From Anaeramoeba flamelloides (taxonomy: Eukaryota; Metamonada; Anaeramoebidae): a DNA stretch of 64,000 bases. This document shows, one piece after another, positions 11,487 to 24,522 of this stretch. The position numbers and the translations under genes are program-made. The notes under the pieces were generated by a model. It worked only from the letters and a program-made list of their open reading frames with translations, made no database searches and was not told the origin of the DNA. The stretch is taken from assembly GCA_027625915.1 (NCBI GenBank), contig JANTQA010000042.1, positions 2,120,001-2,184,000 on the forward strand, given 5' to 3'. Within the stretch, counting starts at the first letter, position 1, and each line of letters begins with the position of its first letter.

Positions 11487-14400
11487 TTATTTTTCAGGTA
11501 AAACAAAAAACAAAAAATTAAAGTGGTCTAATTTTCTATCTTCACCACGAGGTACATCTTCCTTTTCAAAAATATTAACAATTTCTTCACTTTTGATATT
11601 GTAATCCGAATAAGAAACAAATTTAAATCCCACTTCTTCTAGGACCTTGATGTTATCAATTTTATGTAAAGTATTAGGAGATGTTACTAAAAGATGCCCG
11701 CCCGTTCTAATGCTTTTTTTAACTTCTTCCAATGATTCCATCAAATCACTGTTTGAGGAATAGTATTCTGCTAAAAATCCAACCATATCTATAAATGATG
11801 ATTTATTAAAAATTGTAAATTCGGAATTAAGAAAATATTTTAATTTATAAATCATTAAGTGTTAATTTCAAGATTTTTTTTCAAAATATAAAAATTCATT
11901 AAAAAGTTTCTGAAAACCAAAAAAAAAAAATAAAAAAAATAAATAAGTATAATTTCTTGATATTATAGGAGATAATAATATAATACTGTTGATACGGATG
12001 TTCCCGAATAAAATCAAAACAAATAATAAAGAAAGGAAAACAAACAGATAAATATCAACGTGTTTTTTTTTTTTTTTTTTTTTTTTGTTTTTTAGTTTAG
12101 AAAAGTTATCGATTTTCTAATCAAAACAAAAATGAAAGAAAAAAAGTCTTATATTAATTTGCCCGTGGTTTTTTGTTTTGTTGGAAAATCAATGGATTTT
12201 TGAAATAAACAAAAAAAAACCGAGAAAATCAAATACGATTTTTCCAGAATTCAAAAGAATAGAATAAAATTTGGATTTTACTCAATTCTTTTAAATTCTG
12301 GAAAAACTAATGACAGTTTTTTTTTTCATTTAAGAAATGAAAAAGAAAATTTCTTGAATTTTCTTTTAATCTCTAAAATTAAAAAAAAAAAAAACTAATG
12401 ACACTTTCAACTTGTAGAATTCAGCAACTCATTATATGTATATTTATATATTTCTTTTTTTAGTTCGATAAAACCTTTTGAATTACAATTAATTTTATTA
12501 TTTATTCGTTGATTAAATTTTATTAATTTTTCAAAAAAAGTGGCAGAGATAAATTTCATAATTTATTTTTTAATTTATTTATTTATTTATTTCCTGAAAT
12601 TACCATATTTTCAATTTTAAATTCCATTTTGTAAATAAGAACTGTTATATTTCTATTTATTTTGCATATTCCGGTAATAAATGAATTAGTCCAAGAATTT
12701 AAAAGAATTTAGAGTTTTTATTTAATAATTAGAATTTCTAAACAATATTTCAATTGAATTAATATAAAAGATTTAAATAATCTAATTTTTTAAAATATTA
12801 TTCAGAGAATTGTTATGGGGTAATTGTTTGCAGTTGTTATATGACTCTTTAGATTTTTTTTAAATTCTAAACTATAGGTGAAATTTTATCCTATTAAATA
12901 CCTAAATATTTAATCTTTAATAAATCTTTTGATATAACTATTTTATCTTTATTAGGTTTTAATCCAAATTGAATAATAATGACATATTAAATTTAATTTT
13001 TGATTTAATTGGATTTTATTTCCTTTTATAATTAAAATTGAATCATCTGCAAATATTTGACAATGTTCTGTTAATGGTATAATTTCCAATAAGAGAAAAT
13101 GTAAAATAGCTCATATAAACTCGGAAACAATGGATCCCCTTAGAATATACCAAGTCCTACCCCTTGATTATATTTTAATAAAAAATTTTTAATAATTTTA
13201 TTTATTGTTTTTCGAATTATTTTAAAATTAATTTAATCAAAAAAATTTTTCTATATCAATCATTATAATATATGCTTTGTCATTTTCATTTTCATTATTT
13301 GATTTTATCGTATTATAAGTATTTTTAAAATTTATTACTGCAATACGAGTATCATATTTTTTTCTTGAACCAAATCAAAATTTATGAATAAATTCCCAAC
13401 TAGGTTCAATCATTTTATATAACATTTTTAGAAATAATCTTGGTAAAATTTGGTTTATTTGAAATAGATCTATAATTCAAAGCTACTCCTTCGTTTCCTT
13501 TTTTATGAATAAATAAATAAATAAAAAGGTGTTATTTTTGACACATTCCTGAAATTATATTGGGATTTATTCAATTTCTTGAGTTAGATCAATTTGGTGT
13601 TCAAAAGTTTACTTTCAATTAAATTCAAATAATTATATTAAAATCTCACCATTTTTGAAAAGTCTCTAAATAGATTCTACTGCCAATCACAAAATAAAAG
13701 GAACATAATTTTCATTTGGCTTTACAAAAAAATGTTTCCAATATCAAGGTTCAAATTCGAAATATTTAAAATTTTCGTGTATCAGTTACACTCTGGTTTA
13801 CCTTTTAGAATTGGGTGCTTTGATCATTTATGAACTTGTTTTCATCATTTTTTTTTGGGAAAGATTATTGAAAATTTTGTTCCTTTTGTTTTTCAATTGA
13901 TATTATTGTGAATTTGATTTAGATCATCAATGTTCATCAAAGAAAAAAAAAAAGAAAAAGAAAAGGGTGTATTTTAATAAAAATTTGACTTTTTTAGTGT
14001 TAATTTTGATATGGTGTGACATCCTCTGTTTATATAAAAATAAATAATATAAAACAAGAAAAATAACTTTTTTTTTTTCATCAAACACTTGACTTTTTTC
14101 AGTTTTGAAATCCTGGGAATCTTTTACTTTTTTTTTTTTTTTTTTTTATTTAACCAAAAGAATTTTACTTTTACATTCTCATTTGAAGAGAGTAAATTGT
14201 TTCTTAGGTATGAAGAAAATCAACAGTAGTGGTTCGACCCTTAAAAATCAAATAACACAGTAAACACTTTTTTCTTTTTAGGAAGTAGGTACATTTTACC
14301 ATTTGAAAATTTTTTAATATAAAAACCTTACTGAAAAATATTTTTTTTTTTGAGTTCCAAGCGATATTGAAACTTGGAAGTCAAAATACCATTCAGTTTC

Positions 14401-16808
14401 TCTATTTGTGAAAGGAAAGCGAACCCAAAGTAAACCAGAGTTGAATCTTTAATTTTTCAATTTGTTTGAACATTTTTTTTTTTTGATTAAATTTTTGCTT
14501 TTATTAAATTATTTTTTGGAATCTTGAAATGTGTTTATGGGAAATTCTTGAAATTAATCAAAGAGTAAACCAAACAAAAAATAGACCCGAAAAGGTGTGC
14601 ATTTTAAACAAATCTTTTCTTTTAGAAGACCAAACAAGAAAGATCACCTTTTCGAAATATAATTGTCGAAATCAAGAAATCAAAAAAAAAAAAAAAAAAA
14701 TACTTATTTTTGAAGATTTCTTTTATTTATCTTTTTAATTTGTATGAATCCAAACAATTTATACCTTGGATTTTTCGAAACCCTTACTATTTATTAATAT
14801 TTGACTAAACATTTTTTTTACGAATTTGCTTTCAAAATTCTTTTTTCAAATATTTTTATCAACCCAGGCCAAAACAAAGAATATTGCTTCAAAGATTAAA
14901 GTAAAAAGGATTTAATTCTAGGAATAAAAAACAACTCCAAAAAATTCAACCCAAAGAAAAAGAATTTAATTGAGAAATTCTGATAGTAACAAATTTCAGC
15001 AAAATTCTTAATTATTTTGAGTTTTCATTTAATTGAAAATAAATAATTCTCAAATCAAGTGAATTTGTCTATTAAAGCTTTATTTCTGATGAAGAATTCA
15101 AAAAAAATATCCTATTTTTCTTGAATCAAAACTAAAATTAGATGAATTAAATGAAAATAGGATGTTAAAATTCATTTTGGAAATTCTTTCGAAATAGCAA
15201 GTAATTTGATAATCAGCAATTTTTCAAACAAAATTTTTTTCATAAAGAATTAAAAACAAAACCAAATAAAAAAGAAGAAGTAATCATATCAAAGGTTACA
15301 GATAGGATCAAGAAATAAATGATTTTTTTTTATTTTTTTCTTGATCTATCTTTTCATTTTTTTGATTTCCATTGTTTAATTTAACTACAAATATATTATA
15401 CTGGGATATCTGGCACTCTCATATTTATTAAAATAGTAATGTGTTTGGTTAAAGAAATGATTTGAAGGATTCAGTTTCGTATAACTGTAGAGAGAAAAAT
15501 GTTGGACACAGAAAAATGGTTGGACAGCAATTTTAATTGGGAACATTACTGAAAATGATTTTTAATTTCTTTCGTTTGTGAAATAACAAAAGAAAAGAAC
15601 AATAATCTACTTATTAGAATAACAATTAATGTAATTCTACTTTTTCAAAACCTTATCTCTTATAATCTAAAGCAGGTTTAAAAATTACCATTTTCAGAAT
15701 GAATAGTAAACTTTACTAAAACTTGGATTTTTGTTAAAATAGCATGATCTACTTTAGTTGTAAACCATTCAAATGAGTATTCTACACACCACAGATTAAT
15801 GAACTTATAACACATTTAAACCTGGATTTATATAAAATTCACCTAGCTATCAATAGGATTTGATTTTCAATTTTACTAATGTTCCCAATTAAAAATGGTG
15901 TCCAACCATTTTTCTAGGTCCAACATTTTTCTCTCAACAGTAAACTGTGGTAGTCAAATTTTGCAAAATGTACTTACCCCCTTAAAACAAAAAGCTCATC
16001 TCAAAATATACAGACTTTATTTCAAACAATTAAATTAAATTGGTCTTCAAAAAAGATTAACTAAATCTGTTTATCATTTTTTGGTTTCCATATGACTCTG
16101 TTTTGTTTCTAATAAATTATTTCTATTGTTGTTTTTGTTTGTTTTTTTGTAATTTGAAGGGGGATATTACCATTATTTAAAACACCTAAATCAAAGCATG
16201 ACTCAGGGAACTTTTCTGTTGAGATTAGTGCTTTGTCTAACCAAGTTTGTTTTTCTTGTTGCTTTTGTAATTGATTTTTTTGAACATCAAGTATTTTCTT
16301 AAGTTAAGAGAAAAGAAAAAAAGAAAAGAAAGACAATATACTTTTGGAAGAATTAAAAGTGTAAAAAGAGAATTAAATAAAGAAATTGTACAGCAGATTT
16401 CGACATCGTTTCTAACTTTGAAATAACAAGACGAGTTCTTTCCAAAATGTCTTCTTGTGAACAGGTATTAAATAAAGCAAATAGCCTTGTTGGGTGTAGA
16501 TCTGCACAATAACAAAAAGATTCAATTTTTTTTAAATTCGGATATTCTTTTTGAAAAACAGAATCAAGAACTTGTAAGTAGAATTTTGGAACTTCTTGGT
16601 TTCTACCAGATCCATAGTCCCCAATTAAAAAAGGTTTTTCAGGAATTATTTCTTTTTCTTGTTCTTTTTCTTTTTCTTTTTTGGTTAATTGCTCTTTTTT
16701 TTCATTTTCTTCTGTTTGATCAGGCTCATTAAATAAGCACTTTTTATAGTATTCCTTTATTACAGTACAAAGTAGTGTATGTTTGATCTGTTCGCTTCCA
16801 AGTGACAT
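11487..16808 (-). CDS. Class I SAM-dependent methyltransferase, three exons with a 4.4-kb intron
   Basis: Exons (minus strand): 16808-16392, 16297-16171, 11788-11487; 281 aa in total. Intron 1 is 94 nt and intron 2 is 4382 nt (16170-11789). Phases match: exon 1 ends on a whole codon before GTACAA; exon 2 ends AATAATG before GTAATA; exon 3 begins ATATGGTT after TTTATAG. Together they read FDLGVLNNDMVGFLAEYY. Motif I is LIGDYGSGRN (about 61-70), the acidic residue of motif II is CADLHP (D103), motif IV is FDLGVLNND (about 174-182), and a GGHLLV strand follows (211-216). A Lys/Glu-rich insert (about 34-54) precedes the fold. The C-terminus (VLEEVGFKFVSY) is typical of Rossmann methyltransferases. 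Substrate and subfamily are not recognised. The 16808 ATG was chosen because MSLGSEQIKHTL directly leads the fold. Confidence 0.7.
12239..12306. repeat. Inverted repeat, 22-nt arms
   Basis: TTTTTCCAGAATTCAAAAGA and its reverse complement, with one mismatch, lie around a 24-nt loop in intron 2 of the methyltransferase gene. Confidence 0.75.
12950..13600 (-). mobile_element. Decayed LINE reverse-transcriptase fragment
   Basis: Read on the minus strand, successive blocks match non-LTR reverse transcriptase order: KKGNEGVALNYRSIS, then EFIHKF-FGSRKKYDTRIA, then YIIMIDIEKFF (motif A), then NQGVGLG followed by GDPLFPS (motif B), then IFADDSILI (motif C). The frame is broken by several stops and shifts (for example a TGA between HKF and FGSRKK), so it is dead. 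It lies in the long intron of the methyltransferase gene, on the same strand as that gene. Confidence 0.75.
14905..15315 (-). repeat. Dispersed repeat family G, copy 1
   Basis: Its reverse complement aligns with 53025-53480 over about 400 nt. Shared stretches include TCTGTAA(A/C)CTTTGATA, CCTATTTTCATTT(A/G)ATTCAT and GAATTCTTCATCAGAAAT-like sequence. One strand shows short protein-like patches (DELNENRMLKFILEILSK), so it may be a piece of a LINE open frame, but no known domain is visible. Confidence 0.65.
15484..15940. mobile_element. MITE family F, copy 1 (TIRs about 65 nt)
   Basis: Left arm ACTGTAGAGAGAAAAATGTT, continuing to AATTGGGAACATTA, matches the reverse complement of the right arm ending CTCTCAACAG. 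TA borders both ends (one base ambiguous on the left). Each arm holds two sub-repeats of the form GAAAAATG(G)TTGGAC. It shares this arm plan and the ATTGGGAA block with 45809-46272. Confidence 0.8.
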
Positions 16809-19120
16809 TTTTTGAAATAATAAAAAAATGATAATTATTTAGTTTGGTTGTGCACGTTATCTTTCTGTGTAAGACTTTTTAATAATTAGACGAACATTCT
16901 TGAAATTTTTGTTTTACTAAGCCAATACTTTATCTGAAAAAATAGAGTTTAAGTATTCAATATTCTTCATAATTATTTCTAGATCGGTTTAACTGCTTAT
17001 TATTTCTTATTACATTTTTTTTTTCCCCAAAGGTAATATGTCCCTACGACCCAAAAAACACTAAAAATGAAAAACTTATCAAATACTTTCCATTTATACA
17101 ATTAAAAAAACAAAATGATAAAATAAAAATAAATAAAGTTTCAATTCAGCTTTTTCTTGAAAACATTTTTTGCCAAAAACATTGAATTCAAACTTGAAAT
17201 TATGTATATTTTTAGATACACTTTCTTGTTTAAACTCATTTACAAAAACAAATTCTAAATTATGGGAATTTTCTTTTCACAAAAGGCACTAATTTGGTCC
17301 TCAAATGTTTTTTTTAGTTTTAAATGGTAAAATAAAAAAAAAGTTAAACAAAAAAGGATTAACTTTCTGGAAAAAGTATTCTAATTTAATATATTAACTT
17401 ATTCTTTGATTTCAAACTTTTCTCAACCCCAATTTTTCAAAAAAAATAAAAAAGTGCACATTAATTCCAAAAAATATTTTCGATATTCAAAAGTTTTGAG
17501 TGTTTTTTATTCAAAAAAAAATTATCATAGCGTTTAATTGAATTAAGTTATGTTCTTAATTTCGAAAAATATTAATCAGAAAAAAATAGTGCTTAATTTT
17601 ATTAAGGACATATAGTAATTAACGGTAGATAACAATTAAAACCTGAAAAAAAAACTCTAGTTAATTAATTTTAGTTGAATGAATTATCAATATTCAAAGA
17701 AGTCATTTTTACCCTATTAAATTCATTGAAATAAGATCCTGATATTTTTTGAATGGATTTTAAGATCAAAAAGAAAAAAGAAAAATTTACCAAAACATTT
17801 GGTATATTTATAAAATCTCACCTATAGTAATTCTGAGAGTTTATATGAACAAACAACCTTCAATGTTAAATCTTTTTTTTGAAAATACAAGAAAAATAAA
17901 TCAAATATTGAATCCTTGAAGATCTAAAAAAAATAGATCATTTCTATTATTCATAAATATTTTTCAATTTCTTAATATTTAAAAGTTTAGATAAGATTTT
18001 TTTTTGAAATTTTAAGGTATAAGCAACCAATGTTAATCATTTAAAAAGGTTTTTGTAAATATTTCATTTTTTTTTTTTTATATTATATTTATTAATTTCA
18101 ATTTATTTTATTTGTTTGAAAATATTTAAAAATTTAAGTAATAAACAGAAAAAATTTTATTGATCTAAATAATCTTTGTGAATTAGTACTAACCTACTGA
18201 AATAATTAAAATTAAATTATTAATTAATATTTAGAAATAATCAAAGAAATTAGTATTTTATTAGGTTCAAATTTAAAATTTAGAAATGTTAATAAAAAGT
18301 GTTATTGAAGAATTGATAATTTAATGGTTTGGTGGTTTTTCTCATTTTTTTTATACAAAGAAATGATAAAATTTATACAAAAATCTATGTTTAATAAATA
18401 AATTATATCTGGAAAAAAAACCAATATTTTCCATTTTGGATATATAAAAATTATCATTCAGTAGTTACGTTTATCACAATATACATCAATATCTAAGTGT
18501 GTTGTTCTTGATTGAAAATTAAAAAAACTTATAAGTTCAATTGACCGAAAAAACTAGTTAAAAAATTCAAATTTTTTTTTTTAATAATGTGGGAATTAAA
18601 ATTTCAGAGGAAAAAATTAAATAAAAAAAAATATTAATAATATTAAAAGTACTTTTGATTTTTATTTCTTTTTTTTTAACCAAAAAAAATTAAAAATGTA
18701 AACCCAAAACAAAATAAATGAAAAAAAAAATATACGATTTCTCAAGATAACACTTCCCCTTCTTATTTCCATAAATAACTACCAAATACAAAAATTAATA
18801 TCCTTGGGTAAATTTAAAGATAAGAAAAGGGGTTTTTCAAAACAAATAACTCCGAGATTCACCTTTTTATTTTTATTTTTTTTTTTTGAAAATTCTGTGT
18901 TAGTATGAAAAAGAAACTTAGTCTTCAATAGTAAAAAAATTAATTTTTTACAAATCTAGATATTTGATTTTTTTTATTAAAAAATTTTTTATAAGTTTAC
19001 TCACTAAATATGTAAAATATCCTTAAAAATTATTCAAGTTAGGGTTTTTTTCGTTTATAAATATAAAAAATTAAAAAACCATTTTCAAATTAATTTTTGG
19101 AGATGATTTTTGTTTTTTAA

Positions 19121-19675
19121 GGTTTACAATCCCTGAAATTTGAAAAAAAGATTATCTTGTGTCGTTTGTTACCACTTGTCACTTTGGTTCTTGGCTGATC
19201 TATCTTGTACTTGGTATGGATTTTAATAATGGTTCAAAATGCAATTTTTGACAATTTATTTTTTTTTTTTTTCCGAAATCCAAATTGACGAATTTAAGAT
19301 TAATTGGTTGTAACTTAAGTTATAAAAAAAATGTGGTTTGTAGGTTTTTGATTGAAATTTTTAATTAAGTTTGGTTTTATTAGGAGCTTTTAAAAAATGT
19401 TATTTTTTCATTTGATTAATTGACATAAAAGTAAATCAAGATTTACTTCTACAACCCAAAATTCAAAAGTTATTCTTGAACACCTATCAATCTATTAATC
19501 TTCAATTCTTCAATTTGGATTTCGGAAAAAAAAAAATAAATTGTCAAAAATTGCAATTTTGAACCACTATTAAAATCCATACCAAGTACAAGATAGACCA
19601 GCTAAGAACCAAATCGACAACTCACTACACCCAACTCAAGGTAATCTTTTTTTAAATTTTCAGGGATTGTAAACC
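19121..19675. mobile_element. Foldback MITE family D, TTAA-bounded, about 200-nt arms
   Basis: The first and last 200 nt are inverted copies with scattered differences. Both ends read GGTTTACAATCCCTGAAA and both are preceded by TTAA (19117-19120 and 19676-19679). The middle 150 nt is unique. TTAA duplication is the hallmark of piggyBac-type transposition, but the terminal sequence does not match the usual CCC start, so the superfamily is inferred. Confidence 0.8.
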
Positions 19676-21012
19676 TTAATGATTTATTAAAATTCTTAGA
19701 ATTGTAATTATAATAATAGTGGTTATGATGATAACATTTATTATCATGAGATTAACGATTAAATCGTGATAATCTAAAAAAATTGCGATTAATATTAATT
19801 GATCATGGAAAATCATAAAACCGCGATATTCCACATTATAATGATAAAATAAAAAATCTTGATAAAATGGAAAAGTATTTTTTTTAAGTCACTTTAAAAA
19901 AATATCTTAACTTTTTCAAAACCCTGAGGCTTTTAAAACACCTTTCCCCTTAATGAATGTTTGAAATTGTTTGAAAGGGTTGTGAATTGTTGATAAGTGT
20001 TTGAAAGTTTTGAAAGATAGAAAAACTTTTCAGATGAAATGAGTTTGTTTATTATGGAAAAAAAAATTTATTCTTTTCATTTTTTTTTTTTAACAAAATA
20101 TAAAATCTCAAATAAATTCCATGATCAAATTAATTATAACCCATTTCAACAATATACTTCATTATAAAATAAATGTGTTTCTTTAAAATGGGGTTATTAT
20201 CTTCACAGGGTTAAATCACCAAAAAGAATAAAGAGTAATTTAACTTCTTTTTAGTTATCGAAAAATGAACCCATTAAGCTATAATTATATTTTCTATTCA
20301 ATGCCAAGATATGAGAAAAATATTAAATAGAAGAAAATAAGTTTATAAACAATATTAACAGTTGTGAAAACTGTGGATAGATTATTGTGAAGAATTTTAA
20401 AAAGTTCCCCAACTCCTTCCAGCTTTCATAGAATATTGTAAATATATTAAACTCAAGAAAGCATTCTTTAAAGTATGGGTAAAGGGTTTGTTGTTTTAGA
20501 AGCTTTTTTGAACAATATAATTTGAAGCTCTACGATTAACTGAGAAGATATTTATTTCTCTTTATTTCTTATTATTGTTCATCTAAAAAGGATTGATAGG
20601 TTTATTAACCAATCCAAAATAAATTATAATAAAAGTCTTTGATCTGATCCTTGATTGGATCAATATTTTTTTTGTTGTTTTTTCAAAGAAAAACATTTTT
20701 TCACCTAATTTATTTTTTGATAAAAAATATTTTCTTTTTAGAAAAATATTCCTAGATTAGCCAAAACCCATCAAGTATTATATTGTGGTTACTTAATATT
20801 TTAATATTTTGGTGGTTTACACAATTTTTTAAATAATTATCGTGATTATATAGAATATTGAGATTGATCATATTATCAAGATCATATTGAATATTGTGAA
20901 TTTCTAAAATATTACGACATGTAAAAAATAACAACTATTTTTGTATCTTTATCATGACTTCAGCATATATACCATCAAACCCTTTAATATATAGTAATGT
21001 TAGATTATACTA

Positions 21013-21708
21013 AACTCTGTTTCAGTCAAAGGTACCCAACATTTTTTTCAAAAAGCAATTATTTTATATAATTGACCTTTGAAGAACAAATAAGAAATAA
21101 TCAGAATAATACACATCAAAGAATTGTTGATATATGTCTGAAAGAAAACTAATTAATCAATAAATTTTCTTGAAAATTGAAAAACTCTAATTCTTAGTAC
21201 CTACATTGAGAAAAACAACAATGTTCGGTTTGAACTTCTGCTGGTATTTGAATAATAAATATGAAACATTTTCACTTCATTTTCCATACTTTTCTTTTAG
21301 AAATCCTGCCCCCCAAACGAATTTTGTTGGTATTTGTGGTCTCTATTTGAAAAAGGAAATAAAAATGAAAGTGAAAATTTTTCACATTTATTAAACAAAT
21401 ATCAAGATCAAATCTCGAATAGAATTGCAATAGAAATCAATATGATTTCCCAACTATCTTTACTTGGTTTCAATAACCTTAGTCTAACACATTTTTATCA
21501 AGTGACTATTGATCTTGCAATAGAAAAATTTTTTGTAACTAAATGAAGTTTTAAAAAAAAAATCGAAAAATAAAAAACACAAATGTGAAAAAATGATTTC
21601 AATTTTGAAAAGTTCCAAAATAAAATTTTTCTTCTAATATCTATACCAACACTTTAAAAACATGTATTATGCTCATTACAACAGGGCCCCTTTGACTGAA
21701 AATTAGTT
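21013..21708 (-). mobile_element. MITE family A, copy 2
   Basis: A 696-nt element in inverse orientation to copy 1, with the same ends (AACTCTGTTTCAGTCAAAGG) and TA on both sides (21011-21012 and 21709-21710). Close similarity to copy 1 across the whole length suggests recent spread. Confidence 0.85.
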
Positions 21709-22106
21709 TAAATCCAACTTAAGTTTCTCATGTATAAAATGAAAATTTTTAATGATGGTGTTGATGTACTAATATATATATTTTGCTATTGATATTCAAT
21801 TATTGTGTTGGAATTGTTAGAAAGTTAAAAATAATTTTGATATAAAACAATATAAACTCCATTTTACTCAAATATGATAAGTCAAAAATGAAAATTTCAT
21901 TTTTTTTTTTTTTAAGAATCTCCCAACGTAAACATAGTTGAGAAATAGTAGAAATAATTAACTTCATGGTATAGTTGATATTCAGAAAAGAAAAACTGTA
22001 AAAATTACAATTTTTAAAAAAAAAATGTTAATATAAAAATTGGTGCCTATTCATTTGAAAGATTTGTGTGAAATTTATCAATTTCTTTGGAAAATTAAAA
22101 TGGTTA

Positions 22107-22301
22107 TAGTCAGTTCCGCTTTCAACGTACAGATTTACAATGAAGTTTAAGTCACAAAAAAATCTCAAAATTAAGGCGCAATTTTGAAATTCTAGTAAAA
22201 AAATTTGTGTCAAAAAATTTACAAAAAATGAGCCTTATTTTGAGTTTTTTTTTGTGCCCAAAATTTCACTGAAAGTTCTGTCTGAAAAGTGGAGCTGACT
22301 G
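22107..22301 (+). mobile_element. MITE family E, copy 1
   Basis: A 195-nt element with ends TAGTCAGTTCCGCTTTCAAC and (reverse complement) CAGTCAGCTCCACTTTTCAG, flanked by TA. Matches 57012-57204, including the internal (T/G)TGTGCC and CACAAAAAAATCTCAAA blocks. Confidence 0.75.
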
Positions 22302-23508
22302 TAATAAATAGTTTTTTTTAATAGTAATTACATTTATTTAAAAAAAAACAAACAATATTTTTCTTATAGTTAATTCGGGGTTTTAAAAGATTTTTTTTCC
22401 AAATTGACTTCTTCAAAAGAAGAAAAATTATACTTAAGAAATTAGAAAAAAAAAAATAAAAAGCGAAATAATATATATATATATATATATTTCCTAAATT
22501 AGAAAAAAAGATTCTAATCCTTCAAAATACAAATTTATTTTAAGAAAAATACTTCGATTAAACTTCACGGATATTTTCTATTTTTTCAATGGTGCTATTT
22601 TTGCTTCGCTGAAAATGGGCTTATATTATTTCACATTTTTTCACAAATTGAAAAATATAAAATAATGATATAGGTTATTATATTTTTTTTGAATTTTTCT
22701 ATACAGTGGTTTTATTATTATTATCGTAATTCATGACTCAATTAACTGGTTTATTATTAACAATCTTAGAGCGTTGTTTATTTCTAAATAAAAAAAAATA
22801 GATAATATATTTTCTGAGAAATTACAATTTTTTATAATGAAAATATTAATAAATATTCAATCAAGTGGATAATAAAGTTCATTCATCATGTTTAAATTTT
22901 AATTTCAAATTATTAATTATCCAAAACAAAATTTCAAAAACCAAAAGTAATCAAAATAAAAAACAAATAAAAAAGAATATATAAATAAAATAATTTCATT
23001 TATTAATATGAATTTAAACCAATAAAAACTCTTATAATTGGTAAAATAATACATCCTAAATGGAAAAAAAAAAATAACTTTTTCTTGTTATTCAAAGTAG
23101 ATAAAATACCTTTATTAAAGGGGGGTAATATATTTTTTATTTGAAGTTTTGTTGTTAGTAGAAATTGGATAAAAAACTTTATGAAATTTGAATTTTTAAA
23201 TCTAAATTAATGTAAATATTAGAAATTAATTTTTGATATAGGTCATCTTATTGAATAATTTTGTTTATTTTATGTCTATATTTTAAAAATGTAACAATTC
23301 AATAGAAGTAAAAATATTAAAAAAAAAACAATAATTAATCTGACTCAAAGTTTTAGCCAAATAATTACATATTTTAAAAATTTTTCAAAAAAAATAACAA
23401 ATTTTACAAAGAAGAAATAATAAGTTTTTTTTTTTTCATAAATGTTATATTTTTTTTAATCTTTTTCTAATTAAAAATATACATTTATATATAGATATTA
23501 GTATTGAC

Positions 23509-23623
23509 GGGTAATCAATACATTTGACGAATTAAATTTTGTTCTTGATATGGAAAAAGGCAATTTAATGAATAAATTATTTCTTACAAAATTTAATTCA
23601 GTGTTGATGTTGCAAATTACCCC
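23509..23623. repeat. Small foldback, about 35-nt arms
   Basis: GGGTAATCAATACATTTGAC with GAATTAAATTTTGT, and its imperfect reverse complement ending AAATTACCCC, surround a 40-nt centre. Probably a tiny MITE; no other copy was noticed. Confidence 0.6.
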
Positions 23624-24407
23624 AAACAATTTTTCCTTAAAAAAGAATATCTTTTAATAAATGAAACTGCAAAGTTTTTGATTTGTAGACAAACTTTTCC
23701 AAAAAAAAAAAAAAAAAAAAATTAATTTTTTTTGACAAAATTTGGATTGAACAATAATAAAATAACAAAATACTAGAAAAATTTTAAAATGATGAAAAAT
23801 ATTTTTCAACTTGTTTTTTTATTGTAGACTTCTAGACAATTTTTATTTTAAAAATTTTGATGCTAAGATTAAAGTTTATAATCTTTATAGCTTAGACTCC
23901 TTCCATAACAGTTGAAATGACAAAAGTTATTTCAAAGGTGTATCAGCTATATGTGACTCTAAGGAGTATATATGTTATAATGTTTTTTGTTTTTTTTCAT
24001 TTTGTTCTTGTTGCAATTCCTGTAATATTTAAAATGAATTAAAATGGTTTTCGAATTGTTATTTCGTGATATTTGTTAACATCTAAAATTTTAGCTAACT
24101 GATTTTTAGAGTTAATCTTAATTGAATTGTTTTTGTTTATCAGAATTTTTTAAACTTGCTACATACGTTTATTTATTTATTTTTTTTTTTCTTTCATTTA
24201 TTATAGCTCATTTTTAAGAAAATAAGATCCTTTTAATAATTATAGAATTCTAATATTGATCAAAGTGGAAATAATTCTTGTTTGATACGATAAATCTTGA
24301 GGGATAAGCATTTGTTTATCCTATATTTGAATATATTTTTCTCTAGTGATTATTTATATAATAAAGCAAAACAAAAAACCATATATAATTTTTTTCTTGA
24401 ATAATAT

Positions 24408-24410
<3 letters not shown>

Positions 24411-24449
<39 letters not shown>
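24411..24449. repeat. (AT)n microsatellite
   Basis: An uninterrupted AT tract 70 nt downstream of the stop of the SUMO ligase gene. Confidence 0.95.
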
Positions 24450-24452
<3 letters not shown>

Positions 24453-24522
24453 GCTTTATTTATTTCTACCATATGGTTTATATAACGATAATAAATAAGA
24501 ATATCTAAAGTGAATAAAATTT

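Larger units (their letters stand above)
16809..24522. other. 7.7-kb spacer with MITEs, no supported gene
   Basis: It contains the D, A and E elements and a foldback, listed separately. Open frames up to 70 codons (for example inside the family A copy, 21206-21546) follow repeat DNA and are not credible genes. Given the long introns elsewhere, small internal exons could be hidden here, but none was identified. Confidence 0.55.

Noticed and set aside
12950-13600. TGA codons at plausible Trp positions in LINE relics, hinting at TGA reassignment
   Set aside because: The Rxt3-like gene ends with TGA, TAA and TAG stops are also in these relics, and the fragments are decayed, so a standard code is more likely.
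14230-14260. GGTTCGACCC, resembling a tRNA B box
   Set aside because: No T-stem pairing around it, no acceptor stem and no A box upstream.
21206-21546. Two plus-strand frames of about 60-70 codons
   Set aside because: They lie wholly within family A MITE copy 2 and are not preserved in copy 1.
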